A stretch of DNA of 22,832 nt from Candidatus Bathyarchaeota archaeon BA1 (GCA_001399805.1 LIHJ01000059.1:1-22832), one strand, 5' to 3'; positions 1 to 7,270 are shown, counted from the stretch's first letter. Notes: a model not told the origin generated them from the sequence alone. Numbers and translations are program-made.

Positions 1-5
1 AACCT

Positions 6-101
6 ATGGGTGAGGAGAAGCCTAAAGAGGAGGAAGAGGAGGCTAAGCAGAAGAAGCTGAAGAAGAGAAAAAGCAAGGTATACGGTATTCGGTGGCGTTA
101 G
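6..101 (+). pseudogene. Lys/Glu-rich gene tail, copy 1 of an inverted pair
   Basis: A short open frame of 31 codons reads as an acidic-then-basic tail (GEEKPKEEEEEAKQKKLKK followed by RKSK) and ends in a TAG after the residues IRWR. The same tail, about 80% identical over 12-77, occurs on the other strand at 1054-1118 and also ends in WR-stop. Two copies with the same end suggest the 3' end of a real gene of unknown family. The ATG at 6 may not be a true start, because the frame lies close to the window edge. I do not recognise the parent gene. Confidence 0.35.
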
Positions 102-494
102 ACACAAGGGCCCCACAGTTATAGCTGTTTCTGTAAAAAATGTGGACATAGATGGTATTCAGAGAGTACACTTACCGAGTGCCAAATTGTTATGAGAGGC
201 ACAACATCGAGTGCACCTGGGACCCACTTAAGGGCTGTTAGGAATTTCCCTTTTTGAAATCAGCCAACTTGTCGACGGAATACAAGAGCATGAGCTAAAG
301 TCGATAGGAAAACTCCATCGCTTTTTAGAGGCGTCAAATGTAGGTTCCGGCATGGCGCCTGCTACGTCGCCTCCATTAACCTGTGGTGGAGTTGGCTCTG
401 GACGGCTCAGTCAACGAGCTTAATGCGGGATAAATGCCTTCAAGCATTATGATTCCCTGCAAACCCATAGGCTTTAGCCTTGGGTGGTTGACAT
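102..494. other. Gene-free stretch with possible decayed coding remnants
   Basis: No frame stays open for long here. In the frame of the preceding tail, just after its TAG, the plus strand reads CFCKKCGHRW, which resembles half of a zinc ribbon. The frame shifts soon afterwards: Cys residues continue in another frame around 200-250. At about 333-416 another open piece reads as a Pro/Ser/Gly-rich tail. This is compatible with a broken gene, perhaps a transposase, but no family can be assigned. No tRNA or other RNA was recognised. Confidence 0.3.
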
Positions 495-503
495 TTGATA
501 AAG

Positions 504-513
504 GTATTTAAAA
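504..513 (+). promoter_or_regulatory. TATA box of the coiled-coil gene
   Basis: The AT-rich element GTATTTAAAA lies about 34 nt upstream of the ATG at 543. This favours the ATG at 543 over the upstream TTG at 495, which would place the box inside the coding region. Confidence 0.45.
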
Positions 514-542
514 GGGGCGTGAGAAGTAATTATGGGATTTGG

Positions 543-935
543 ATGGTTGAGAAGGTCCCCTCATGGATTGAGCGCCTCCTTCTGCCTAGACTAAGCGAGA
601 TCACAGGAGAGATTAAGGCCTTAAATGCTCGGATTGACAGCTTAGAGAAGGTCTTGGATGAGCGAATTACGAGTCTAAGGGGCGAGGTCGTCAGTCTAAG
701 GAATGAGATGGGGAGCTTAAGGAATGAGATGTTAACTAGGTTTGAAGCAGTACATAAAGGGATGGAAGGCTTAAGAAACGAGATGCTGATTAAGTTTGAA
801 GCAGTACATAAGGAGATAGGAAGCTTAAGAAGCGAGACATCCATACGATTCGAATCCTTGGAAAAGAGGATACCCATGATGGAGAAGTTGACAGAATTAG
901 AGGTGAGGCTGGCTCGCCTAGAGAGAAAGGCATGA
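543..935 (+). CDS. Coiled-coil protein with internal 18-residue repeats
   Basis: This is a 130-residue protein of unknown function. After a short head (VPSWIERLLLPRLSEI) nearly the whole chain is a predicted coiled coil with Leu/Ile in heptad positions: LRGEVVSLRNEMGSLRNEM, then two near-identical 18-residue units (LRNEML.KFEAVHKE type) and a third diverged unit. Proteins with this head and a variable number of repeats are familiar in Thermoproteota, but I know of no established role. A TTG at 495 would add 16 residues; I prefer the ATG at 543 because a TATA-like element lies within that extension. The gene sits between two inverted gene tails, so it may have been inserted or shuffled there. 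Repeat number could vary between strains by unequal recombination. Confidence 0.75.
   Translation: MVEKVPSWIERLLLPRLSEITGEIKALNARIDSLEKVLDERITSLRGEVVSLRNEMGSLRNEMLTRFEAVHKGMEGLRNEMLIKFEAVHKEIGSLRSETSIRFESLEKRIPMMEKLTELEVRLARLERKA
715..876 (+). repeat. 54-nt tandem repeat inside the coiled-coil gene
   Basis: Three consecutive 54-nt units start at 715, 769 and 823, each beginning GCTTAAG. The first two share a long identical core around TTTGAAGCAGTACATAA. The third is diverged in its second half. Each unit encodes 18 residues, so copy-number change keeps the frame. Shorter 21-nt heptad repeats (LRNEMGS type) precede them. Confidence 0.8.
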
Positions 936-1032
936 CCACGCTAGAAACCGTAGGAAATAGAAATCTATGAAAACGTGTAACGCCTGACTGTAAGCCTTAG
1001 ACGAAGACAATAGCCTTTATACAAGAGAGGCT

Positions 1033-1122
1033 TTATCTCCAATGCCAGGATGGCTTGCTTTTTCCCTTCTTCAGCCTCTTAGCCTTAGCCTCCTCCTCTT
1101 CTCCTCAGGCTTCTCCTCAGGT
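1033..1122 (-). pseudogene. Lys/Glu-rich gene tail, copy 2 of the inverted pair
   Basis: Read on the minus strand, this is a second copy of the tail at 12-77: EEEEAKAKRLKKGKSK followed by PSWHWR and TAA. The upstream part (QKPEEKPEEK) is in another frame, so this copy has a one-base frameshift around 1095. DNA identity to copy 1 is about 80% over 65 nt. It is probably a dead gene end. The two copies face each other across the coiled-coil gene. Confidence 0.4.
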
Positions 1123-1227
1123 TTCTGCGTTGCTGTCTTAATAAGTCCATAATCATTTATATTAGTTTATAATGTCACAGTATTGTTGCGTTGCTGCTGG
1201 TGAACAGAAATGTTTGAGGAGCCACTG

Positions 1228-1428
1228 TTAAACGCTTTCAACGGTGTATTGCTTTTCCTCGTAGGTGCCTTGGGAGGGTGCATATAGGTGTATTTCTCGC
1301 TCGTTAAGCTTCTTCCAGGTGGCGGCCCAAGCTTTCTCGGCAGCGTCTCTAATGTCCCTTTCAATCTCGGCTACCGCTCTTCTATATAGTTCCTCAGCAT
1401 CCTTGAAAAGCTTCTTTACCTCGCTCAT
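1228..1428 (-). CDS. Truncated PaREP1/HEPN-like protein
   Basis: The 66-residue reading from ATG 1428 begins MSEVKKLFKDAEELYRRAVA and continues through RDAAEKAWAAT. This resembles the N-terminal helices of archaeal PaREP1-type, HEPN-like proteins, in which a KAW.A.. helix is typical. The usual family continues with a second long helix region. Here the sequence diverges after KAWAAT into an unrelated tail (LYAPSQGTYEEKQYT), so the gene is probably cut short or fused to foreign sequence. The frame extends upstream to 1500, but the ATG at 1428 matches the family start better. Function of the family is uncertain; some HEPN proteins are RNases. The family call is from memory of the pattern. Confidence 0.45.
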   Translation of the reverse strand: MSEVKKLFKDAEELYRRAVAEIERDIRDAAEKAWAATWKKLNEREIHLYAPSQGTYEEKQYTVESV

Positions 1429-1747
1429 TCTCGCCACTGTGCTATTAAGTTGTATGATGGCTCCATGATTTGTTGGATGGTAAAGATTTAAAGTTTTCAT
1501 GCATGTGGAAGGTGATTAACCTTTCTCGAAACGGTGAAAAAAAGCTTCATGGGCAAGATCAGGGGAGCAGAGCAAAAGGCAACGAGCCAAAATTTTCGCA
1601 TGAACCTAAAATTTGCGTTTCTTTTAACGATTTGGAAGCTTCTGTTTTTTCCTTTGGCAAGAGGTTAAATAAATGATGTATTCCGTGGGGCTGCGATGGC
1701 CTGTTCCTTCTAAAGGCTTTATGAGCCAACCATACAAATTTCTGGGC

Positions 1748-2332
1748 CTATTTTTTCTTGAATTCCGCCAAAATAAATCCTTTGAGCGAATCTTTCTTTC
1801 TGGTTTTGTATCCGAGTGAGTTCATTATTCCCTCTAGGTATTTAGAGAATAGCTCTGTGCTCTCTTTTGAGAGGCTTGGAGCTACGCATCTGAACTCGAT
1901 GATGCCTTCGTTCTTGGAAAAGCCCAACTCAGTGATGTTCCATGCACATGTCAACAAGATATTTTTGAAAACTTCAACAACATCTTGGTCGCGGAACTTT
2001 GCCTGCAAATATTTCCCATACCATTGGCCAGCACTGTACCACTTCTCTAGTAGAGCCTCCCCCTCGGATTGAAAGAGCTTCTCGGTTGGATAGTACAGGA
2101 CATCGGCTGGTACAATGACCGCCCCTGTTTCCTTCAATGTTTTAATCAATGTATACTCGGCGATCATCTCCCTCAAAGATCCTCTCAACTCATACGCCTT
2201 GACCGCCTCCTCAAGAGCCTCCTGTACGATGGCTGAAACCGGTTTATCTTCCCTCTTAGAAATCTCAATCACCCTATCCAATAAATCCTCACGAACTGGC
2301 ACAAACCGAATGTCCTTCCTACGCTTACCCAC
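1748..2332 (-). CDS. RHH-domain protein with C-terminal sensor-like domain (second of a paralogous pair)
   Basis: The protein has 194 residues from GTG 2332. Residues about 7-50 (DIRFVPVREDLLDRVIEI, then SAIVQEALEEAVKAYEL) look like a strand-helix-helix ribbon-helix-helix DNA-binding unit. The remaining ~140 residues include a YLQAKF segment, a mid Cys/Trp segment and a C-terminal FSKYLEGIMNSLGYK helix followed by a strand. This layout recalls V4R-like small-molecule binding domains, a tentative comparison. It is clearly paralogous to the upstream gene at 2325-2954. The frame opens at TTG 2350, but that codon lies inside a purine-rich GGAGGGGG (2341-2348) placed 8 nt before GTG 2332, so I chose the GTG. 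The two genes overlap by 8 nt and are probably co-translated. Role inferred: ligand-responsive regulator, perhaps as a heterodimer. Confidence 0.65.
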   Translation of the reverse strand: MGKRRKDIRFVPVREDLLDRVIEISKREDKPVSAIVQEALEEAVKAYELRGSLREMIAEYTLIKTLKETGAVIVPADVLYYPTEKLFQSEGEALLEKWYSAGQWYGKYLQAKFRDQDVVEVFKNILLTCAWNITELGFSKNEGIIEFRCVAPSLSKESTELFSKYLEGIMNSLGYKTRKKDSLKGFILAEFKKK

Positions 2333-2954
2333 CCTTAAGCCCCCCTCCAAAATCCCTCGTATTTGACCCTATCCGCTGACTGAAATCAATAATAACCACT
2401 CCCCTCGAAACCTCCTTTTTCACGGTCACCTGCCCATACACGCTCATCACACCCTCTAAAAAGGGGGCCAAAAGCGTGGTGTAGGACAGAGGTGAGGCTG
2501 GGCTGATGTATCGCAAGGACACACCACCATCACCTTCCGTCAACCTAAACTCTGAAGCCTCCCAAAGAAGGGCCCGCAGAACTCTTTCCAGCTTCTTAAA
2601 TCCCCCTTCACCAAACTTTGCAGAAAGATAGTTGCCCAGCCAAACCCCGTTCTCAAACCAAGCCTTCACCAATTTTTCACCACGCTCTAAATACGCCCTT
2701 TCCAAGATGGGATACAGAAGACCCTGAGCAATGAGCATATAGCCCGACCCCCTACCCGCCATAAAAACCTCATATTCATCCACCACCTCAGCCAGGTCTT
2801 TACCAAAACGATACACCCTCAAGGCCTGCTCCAAAATCTCATTCACCACGCCGTACAACTTCTGATGCCTGTCCACAACCAGCTCCGACAAGCTCTTCAC
2901 CAGATCCTCCCTGGCGGCGAGAAAACCCCTCCTCAACTCAAAGTCCCCCAACAC
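2325..2954 (-). CDS. RHH-like protein with sensor-like domain (first of a paralogous pair)
   Basis: The protein has 209 residues from a GTG start. It aligns with its downstream neighbour over most of its length: AREDLVKSLSELV with VREDLLDRVIEIS, VVNEILEQALRVY with IVQEALEEAVKAY, NGVWLGNYLSAKF with AGQWYGKYLQAKF, and FLEGVMSVYG with YLEGIMNSLG. The RHH-like head is less canonical than in its partner. The C-terminal domain may bind a small molecule (V4R-like, tentative). A good TATA element lies 31 nt upstream, and an in-frame stop precedes the start, so the mRNA is likely leaderless. The Gly-rich C-terminus (FGGGLKGG) is encoded by DNA that also supplies the ribosome-binding site of the next gene. 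Strong purine/pyrimidine strand bias is visible. Confidence 0.65.
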   Translation of the reverse strand: MLGDFELRRGFLAAREDLVKSLSELVVDRHQKLYGVVNEILEQALRVYRFGKDLAEVVDEYEVFMAGRGSGYMLIAQGLLYPILERAYLERGEKLVKAWFENGVWLGNYLSAKFGEGGFKKLERVLRALLWEASEFRLTEGDGGVSLRYISPASPLSYTTLLAPFLEGVMSVYGQVTVKKEVSRGVVIIDFSQRIGSNTRDFGGGLKGG

Positions 2955-2981
2955 TTCATCAACCTAAATCCTCGTTATCCA

Positions 2982-2989
2982 TTATAAAA
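2982..2989 (-). promoter_or_regulatory. TATA box of the RHH gene pair
   Basis: On the minus strand the sequence reads GGTTTTATAATGG, with the TATA core centred about 31 nt upstream of GTG 2954. This is the expected spacing for an archaeal leaderless or near-leaderless transcript. Confidence 0.55.
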
Positions 2990-3191
2990 CCTCCGTTACC
3001 TAGCGACAACACCCAACCGCGATCACCCCATGCCTTAAGTGGCATTCTTTAAAACCTCGTTAAGCATAACGTTCGGTATATCGTATTAGGTAAACCATGG
3101 TTGTCAACCTTATTCTCTTAAATGACAAAAGCTGAAAATACACCTAAACACCTACCCCGCAGAGCAAAATGTTTCAATCCCTTAGTTAATG

Positions 3192-3650
3192 TCATGTTTT
3201 AGCCCGAGGACGGCGTGTTCTTCTTCGCCGTCGCGGGGGCTCAGCAATTCTGGATACAGCCAACCCCAAAATACCACTGATCAAAGCAGGTGCAAACAAG
3301 AGGAAGCCGAGGGGGTCAAACTGGTTCAGCAAGGGAAAAAGAAAATAGAAATAATAAAAAATGCCAAACGATGCAACCCCAGCAACAGTATTCGCCAACC
3401 CGCCCATTAACATGAAACCTTTGATCATTTTATAGCTTCCATAACCAAGAGATAATGTGGAGATGAAGGCAAGAATCCATACGATAACAGCCATCCAAAG
3501 AAACTGAGAGCCAAGGCCATGCACAAGCCAACAGAAAGAAATGATGTAGGACCCGATGAGCAGGACGCAGGCCATACCGATTAACCCCAACAGAGCACAA
3601 AGCAACCTTAATCGATTCTTGAATTCAAATAGGAATTTGGCTCTCGACAA
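3192..3650 (-). CDS. Four-helix integral membrane protein with basic tail
   Basis: This is a 152-residue protein from TTG 3650, preceded by a purine-rich stretch (GAAGGGAAGGGAA). Four hydrophobic helices are visible at about residues 14-44, 50-70, 80-102 and 109-132. The chain ends in a strongly basic tail (PPRRRRRTRRPRAK) that probably faces the cytoplasm. The N-terminus is also basic (KNRLR). I do not recognise the family. It has no operon partner: upstream is the divergent metalloprotein gene, downstream a 240-bp gap. Hydrophobicity and the positive tail make a real membrane protein likely; function is unknown. Confidence 0.6.
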   Translation of the reverse strand: MSRAKFLFEFKNRLRLLCALLGLIGMACVLLIGSYIISFCWLVHGLGSQFLWMAVIVWILAFISTLSLGYGSYKMIKGFMLMGGLANTVAGVASFGIFYYFYFLFPLLNQFDPLGFLLFAPALISGILGLAVSRIAEPPRRRRRTRRPRAKT

Positions 3651-3847
3651 TATTCCCTTCCCTTCTCCGTTTTATCCTTGAGTAACTCCTCAATACTCTA
3701 TGGGCATAACCATCTAACGAGTTAATTGTTTGGAATTCATTAATAAAGATTAACAACCTACATGAGCTAGAATGGGCACAGCAAGGTTTAAAATGGGGTT
3801 TCTCTTAAGATACTGACCCAAAACATTAGGGGCCTGGATTGCATAAC

Positions 3848-4354
3848 ATGGAAAACCTCACGAACCAACTTGACGATTGCAACACGCTGGCGGAAATCTT
3901 TGAGTTGGTAAAGCAATCGGTCAAGACGTTTTTGAATCGACACAGGGCTGGCTTAATGCTGGGTTTAGCCAACCTAGGGATGAGGAGGGGACACTTCGTG
4001 GGCGCCCTTCACCCGGTGGGCTCAAACATCATAGTGATGAATCGAGCCCCCCTCGAAACCGCCATACAAACCACAGACAAAAGGATCCTCAACGCGTATT
4101 GCTTCCACCTGCTCCTCCATGAATATCTCCACTCCCTAGGATACGTCAACGAAGGGGAGGTGAGGGAGCTAACTTGTGAGGTCTGTAGGTTGGCTTTAGG
4201 AGAGGGTCACCCAGCCACCATCATGGCGGAGCGAGGCATCGCCCACTACTTCCCGAAGGTAACCTACTTCACACGGGAGTTCCCACTTCCAAGAGACCTT
4301 CAAATTGAGCTCATAAAAGACTTTGATAAATCAAGCGTGAAATACATCCATTAA
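3848..4354 (+). CDS. Small HExxH metalloprotease-like protein
   Basis: The protein has 168 residues from ATG 3848; a TTG at 3839 would add three. Near the middle is HEYLHSLGYVNEGEVRELT, an HExxH zinc motif with acidic residues 7-12 positions downstream of the second His that could serve as the third ligand, as in gluzincin-type folds. The preceding stretch has the hydrophobic helix expected before the motif (AYCFHLLLHEYLH). Cys residues in CEVC follow. There is no signal peptide or membrane segment, so it is probably cytoplasmic. A TATA-like TTTAAAAT lies at about 3787-3794. It stands alone with no obvious substrate partner. Zinc-peptidase activity is inferred from the motif only. Confidence 0.65.
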   Translation: MENLTNQLDDCNTLAEIFELVKQSVKTFLNRHRAGLMLGLANLGMRRGHFVGALHPVGSNIIVMNRAPLETAIQTTDKRILNAYCFHLLLHEYLHSLGYVNEGEVRELTCEVCRLALGEGHPATIMAERGIAHYFPKVTYFTREFPLPRDLQIELIKDFDKSSVKYIH

Positions 4355-4617
4355 CTAGAGTAAGTCGCCGTGTAACATGGCGGCTAATCTTGGGCAAGTT
4401 TCTTTCTCCAAAAGATAAAGATGAATATGAAATATGTAGAGATCAACCATTCTTAGAAAACTAGGTTTTCTATAATCGTATTGAGAGGGTATCTTCCTCT
4501 GCTTTAGGTATTTCATCATTTCTCTTACAAATACGCCAGCGTCCATTGCAGCCCTTTCCAATGTTACGGATCCCTCAGCGTAAGTCTGTCTGCATGCTCC
4601 ATTTTCATCCTCTTCAC
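4355..4617 (-). pseudogene. UPF0175 antitoxin-like gene, frameshifted
   Basis: The segment MERAAMDAGVFVREMMKYLK and then QRKIPSQYD matches the intact UPF0175 gene at 15553-15759 (LERTAMDAGISVREMMEYLK, QRKIPTQYD). The expected N-terminus (VKRMKMEHADRL) is found just upstream in another frame, so one base is missing near 4581. The C-terminal ~38 residues after QYDY differ from the intact copy and do not look like the family. UPF0175 proteins are usually HTH-like antitoxins paired with PIN toxins. GTG 4617 overlaps the stop of the dead PIN gene (GTGA), as in a former operon. Confidence 0.7.
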
Positions 4618-5019
4618 CTCAATAACTTCAGCATCTCATTCACTGTTACTATTTTTATCCCTCTGAATTCCCCAATGAAAGTAGGTGCTTATCTCCTGAC
4701 ACTATGCGGTCGGCTCTGCGGTCGTGGACAGTTCTTAGTATGACATCATCGTCAGGATCATCCTTAATAACCCTAAACCTGGGCCTCACCTTGACCATTT
4801 TAGCAATGCTTCCCATGACTCTCAGAAAGGCGATTATGTGTCTTCATTAACATATCTCCTTATCTTTGGGTCTTCGGTGACTTCAAGGAACTCTTTTAGG
4901 ATACCTCTAGATAGAACCAGCTGAACTTTCTCCTCAGCTATTTTGAAGAGGAGTTCCCTGGGCTTTCCAGCCTTAATTAGAGCAGAGACCAAGACGTTTG
5001 TGTTAAGTACAACCTTCAT
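4614..5019 (-). pseudogene. PIN-domain toxin gene (COG1569-like), two frameshifts
   Basis: The frame begins MKVVLNTNVLVSALIKAGKP, the first strand and acidic site of a VapC-like PIN ribonuclease, although the usual first Asp (VxDTNV) is Asn here (LNTNV). It stops after RRYVNEDT. The rest of the fold follows in a second frame (FRVIKDDPDDDVILRTV, then RADRIVSGDKHLLSL) and in a third (IKIVTVNEMLKLLR, ending TGA at 4614). Frameshifts fall near 4840 and 4668. Joined, the length is about 135 residues, normal for the family. It overlaps an antitoxin relic upstream (ATGA) and the UPF0175 relic downstream (GTGA), so this was once a compact operon. Confidence 0.8.
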
Positions 5020-5131
5020 TCCACGACCTTCACACGGAGGCCCTTGCCCTCTTCTTCCTTCTATAGTCTTGGATTATTTCGTTTATCTCCTCATCGGTTA
5101 ACTCGCCGTACTTGGCTATTCTAGGTATAAT
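5016..5131 (-). pseudogene. Remnant of the antitoxin gene upstream of PIN
   Basis: The minus strand reads IPRIAKYGELTDEEINEIIQ then DYRRKK, with the ending KGLRVKVVE and TGA in the next frame. The TGA overlaps the ATG of the PIN gene, as in antitoxin-toxin pairs. The 5' part is missing: an in-frame stop lies just upstream. The DDEEI-helix plus basic RVRVVE-like end is typical of small archaeal VapB-type partners of COG1569 PIN proteins (recalled pattern). The gene is dead by truncation and a frameshift near 5040. Confidence 0.55.
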
Positions 5132-5298
5132 GGAGCTAAGCTAACCTAGCTTCTACGTATAATGATTGAAAGAGAAGGAGATGGGGAAGTGAGCAAGAAG
5201 TAATATAATGGCTAAATGCAAAGTTTGTGATGCGATCTACAGGCTTCAGGGGAATAAAAGAGGAATTAGAGGAGTTTCTCTCTCATTGATATTCAAAA

Positions 5299-5814
5299 TC
5301 AAAGAAATAGAGCCATGAGAATCTCGTCCACGTATTCACCATTTATCTTGAATTCCCTCTTCTTCACACCTTCAATCTCAAATCCGAACTTTTTGTAGAG
5401 GTTTATGGCTGGTTGATTTGTCGAGAAGACTGACAATGATATCTTTTTATAACCCCTCTCTTTCGCCCAGCTTATCATGTAATCCATCATCGCGTTTCCT
5501 ATGCCGATCCCACGGTAATTCTTAAGAATATTCATCCCCAAAACAGCCACATGCTGGCTTTTGGTTCTAAATCGCTGTGAATGGAGGTTACCCTCGCCCA
5601 CAATCCTGCCATCCATCTCAGCTACTAACCAGCCGGCCTTCTCCTTAATGCTTTTGGCGATTAATTCCCTCTGAAGGTCATGGATTCGTTCAGCTGGCGT
5701 GTATCGTCCTTCAGATGCCACACTATCCATCACATCCAATAGACCCTGAATATCATCCTCTCCAGCCTCGCGAAGAATCACCGTTCCACCGTCCTTAGTT
5801 GGATACTTCTTCAT
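5299..5814 (-). CDS. GNAT-family N-acetyltransferase
   Basis: A 171-residue protein with one GNAT domain across its full length. It would transfer acetyl from acetyl-CoA to an amine of an unknown substrate. Visible features are the N-terminal strand/helix (VILREAGEDDIQGLLDVM), the central strand LVAEMDGRIVGEGNL, the acetyl-CoA pyrophosphate loop NYRGIGIGNAMM (residues 99-110, R/QxxGxG type), and the C-terminal motif LSVFSTNQPAINLYKKFGFE that is typical of RimI-like enzymes. It is about the usual length. A TTTAATTT element at 5841-5848 lies about 30 nt upstream of the ATG, consistent with a leaderless transcript. It stands alone beside the dead toxin-antitoxin island. Confidence 0.88.
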   Translation of the reverse strand: MKKYPTKDGGTVILREAGEDDIQGLLDVMDSVASEGRYTPAERIHDLQRELIAKSIKEKAGWLVAEMDGRIVGEGNLHSQRFRTKSQHVAVLGMNILKNYRGIGIGNAMMDYMISWAKERGYKKISLSVFSTNQPAINLYKKFGFEIEGVKKREFKINGEYVDEILMALFL

Positions 5815-5957
5815 ACCTAAATATTCATAAAGGGGAAGTCTTTAATTTAACGGCATTAGGCAAACACTCTTTATGAATTAACAGTAGAAAGAATTAACGG
5901 AAACTCTATGTGTCAATAAACCTAATCTCGTTACTTCTCTTTTTTATTTTTGATTGA

Positions 5958-6280
5958 ATGGAAAAGGATGTTGAAACAGAGAGAAAACCTAAAGAGGTTG
6001 TAAAGGAGTTAGTCTTGCGCTATGTTTCAGCAAAACCTAGATCTCACTTAAATTGCATTGGTGCGATAGAAAGTCTTTAATCAATCTTAGAGGAGATAAT
6101 TTGGATCAAACAATTGAATATCTTGGAGTTATTGACCTTACATCATTCGGCTATGGCGTTGTTGAAGCTTATGGGGAAGAATATGGCGAGTTGAGGGAGA
6201 TTCCAGTAAGCTTTAGGGAAACGGTTTACAGAAGCCATAAGGTTGTAATAGACCTTTTATCCGACTGGAAGTCGATCTAA
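5958..6280 (+). pseudogene. Hypothetical protein, broken by a frameshift near 6075
   Basis: Two overlapping frames look like one gene. The first, from ATG 5958, reads MEKDVETERKPKEVVKELVL through IGAIESL and stops at 6080. The second continues from about 6075 as NLRGDNLDQTIEYLGVIDLT to a stop at 6280. One missing base in the CTTTAA context would join them into about 108 residues. The second part alone would need a TTG start at 6053. The joined protein is acidic and soluble, with mixed helix and strand. I do not recognise the family. It could be a sequencing error in a live gene or real decay. Confidence 0.5.
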
Positions 6281-6447
6281 AAACCTTACATGACCTGTTA
6301 GGTTCTTCCTCACTAATACTCTTCACCTAACTCTTTAGATCATGTTACCATGTCCCCCTATGCTTAGGGACGAGGCTTAGAGGGTTGTCAGAGCTAGTTC
6401 CTCTCTTAACCCTCTCTTTGAAATGCATAAACCTAAACGGAAAAGGG

Positions 6448-6456
6448 TTAATTTAA
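6448..6456 (+). promoter_or_regulatory. TATA-like element upstream of cooC
   Basis: TTAATTTAA is centred about 36 nt before the TTG start at 6488. A GGGTG at 6476-6480 could act as a ribosome-binding site 7 nt from the start, so a very short leader is likely. Confidence 0.4.
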
Positions 6457-6487
6457 GGCGTACACGCTATTACTTGGGTGCGGTAGC

Positions 6488-7270
6488 TTGGAGGCAGGGA
6501 GGAAAAACTTGGTCGTGGCGGTGTCTGGGAAGGGCGGCGTAGGAAAGACCACCATGACCGCCTTAATGGTGAAGGTGTTAAGTGAGGCTGGTCGAAGGGG
6601 CATGCTGGTCATCGATGCCAATCCAGATTCGAATCTCCCGGATGTGTTGGGGATACCTGTTCCAAAAACTGTTGGGATGGTGGCGAACGAGCTGAAAAGG
6701 TCCATAGAGAGGGCGGAGATTCCACCTGAAATGACTAAGAGGGACATTCTTGAGGCCCGTGTCTTCGGGGTTTTGAGGGAAACGCCCAGCTTCGATCTTC
6801 TCGTGATGGGAAGAACAGAGGGCGAGGGTTGCTACTGCCTCGTGAACAACCTCCTCACCCACATCATCGACACCATCTCCAAAAACTACGACCTCACGAT
6901 CATGGATATGGAGGCTGGGCTCGAGCACCTCAGCCGAAGAACCGACCGAGACGTCGACATCATGATAGTGGTCACAGACCCAAGCTTCATGGGAATACAA
7001 ACCGCCAAACGAATAAAAGAACTGGCTCGAGAGGTCCACATCCAATTCAAGAAAATCTACCTCATAGGAAATCGATTCGCCCCTGAGATGGAAACAACCT
7101 TAAGGGAAGAAGCGGAAAAAATTGGCATCGAGTTTGCGGGCATCGTTCCCCACGACGATGACATCTCCAGAAACAATCTCGCTGGTCAACCCCTGCTGGA
7201 TCTTTCAAATGAAAGCCCGGCTCTAACAGCAGTAACAGATATCTTAAAGCGAATAGAACTTCTATATTAA
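6488..7270 (+). CDS. cooC: CooC-type nickel-insertion P-loop ATPase
   Basis: A 260-residue MinD/ParA-superfamily ATPase of the CooC group, which uses ATP-driven dimerisation to help insert Ni into carbon monoxide dehydrogenase or acetyl-CoA synthase. It has the deviant Walker A GKGGVGKTT (residues 14-22), the A'-like VIDANPDSNL (41-50), the CooC hallmark CYC (Cys115 and Cys117, the metal-binding pair) in GRTEGEGCYC, and the switch region MDMEAGLEHLSRRT (139-152). The length fits the family. The start is TTG 6488; no better codon lies between the promoter and the Walker motif. No CODH/ACS gene is in the window, so its client must lie elsewhere. Downstream is an unrelated membrane protein. Confidence 0.92.
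   Translation: MEAGRKNLVVAVSGKGGVGKTTMTALMVKVLSEAGRRGMLVIDANPDSNLPDVLGIPVPKTVGMVANELKRSIERAEIPPEMTKRDILEARVFGVLRETPSFDLLVMGRTEGEGCYCLVNNLLTHIIDTISKNYDLTIMDMEAGLEHLSRRTDRDVDIMIVVTDPSFMGIQTAKRIKELAREVHIQFKKIYLIGNRFAPEMETTLREEAEKIGIEFAGIVPHDDDISRNNLAGQPLLDLSNESPALTAVTDILKRIELLY

Noticed and set aside
1470..1676. Plus-strand frame of 68 codons
   Set aside because: Its composition is not protein-like, it lacks a promoter, and it overlaps the upstream part of the PaREP1-like gene region.
3072..3112. Small hairpins (CGTTA..TAACG and AACCATGGTT)
   Set aside because: Stems of only five bases each in an AT-rich gap; not distinguishable from chance.
3172..3195. CRISPR-repeat-like word GTTTCAATCCCTTAG
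   Set aside because: It resembles the start of many archaeal CRISPR repeats, but only one copy exists in the window and no spaced second unit was found on either strand.
5208..5318. Short frame MAKCKVCDAIYRLQ after a TATA-like TAATATAATG
   Set aside because: It runs into the 3' end of the acetyltransferase gene on the other strand, has one CxxC only, and no family resemblance; more likely chance.
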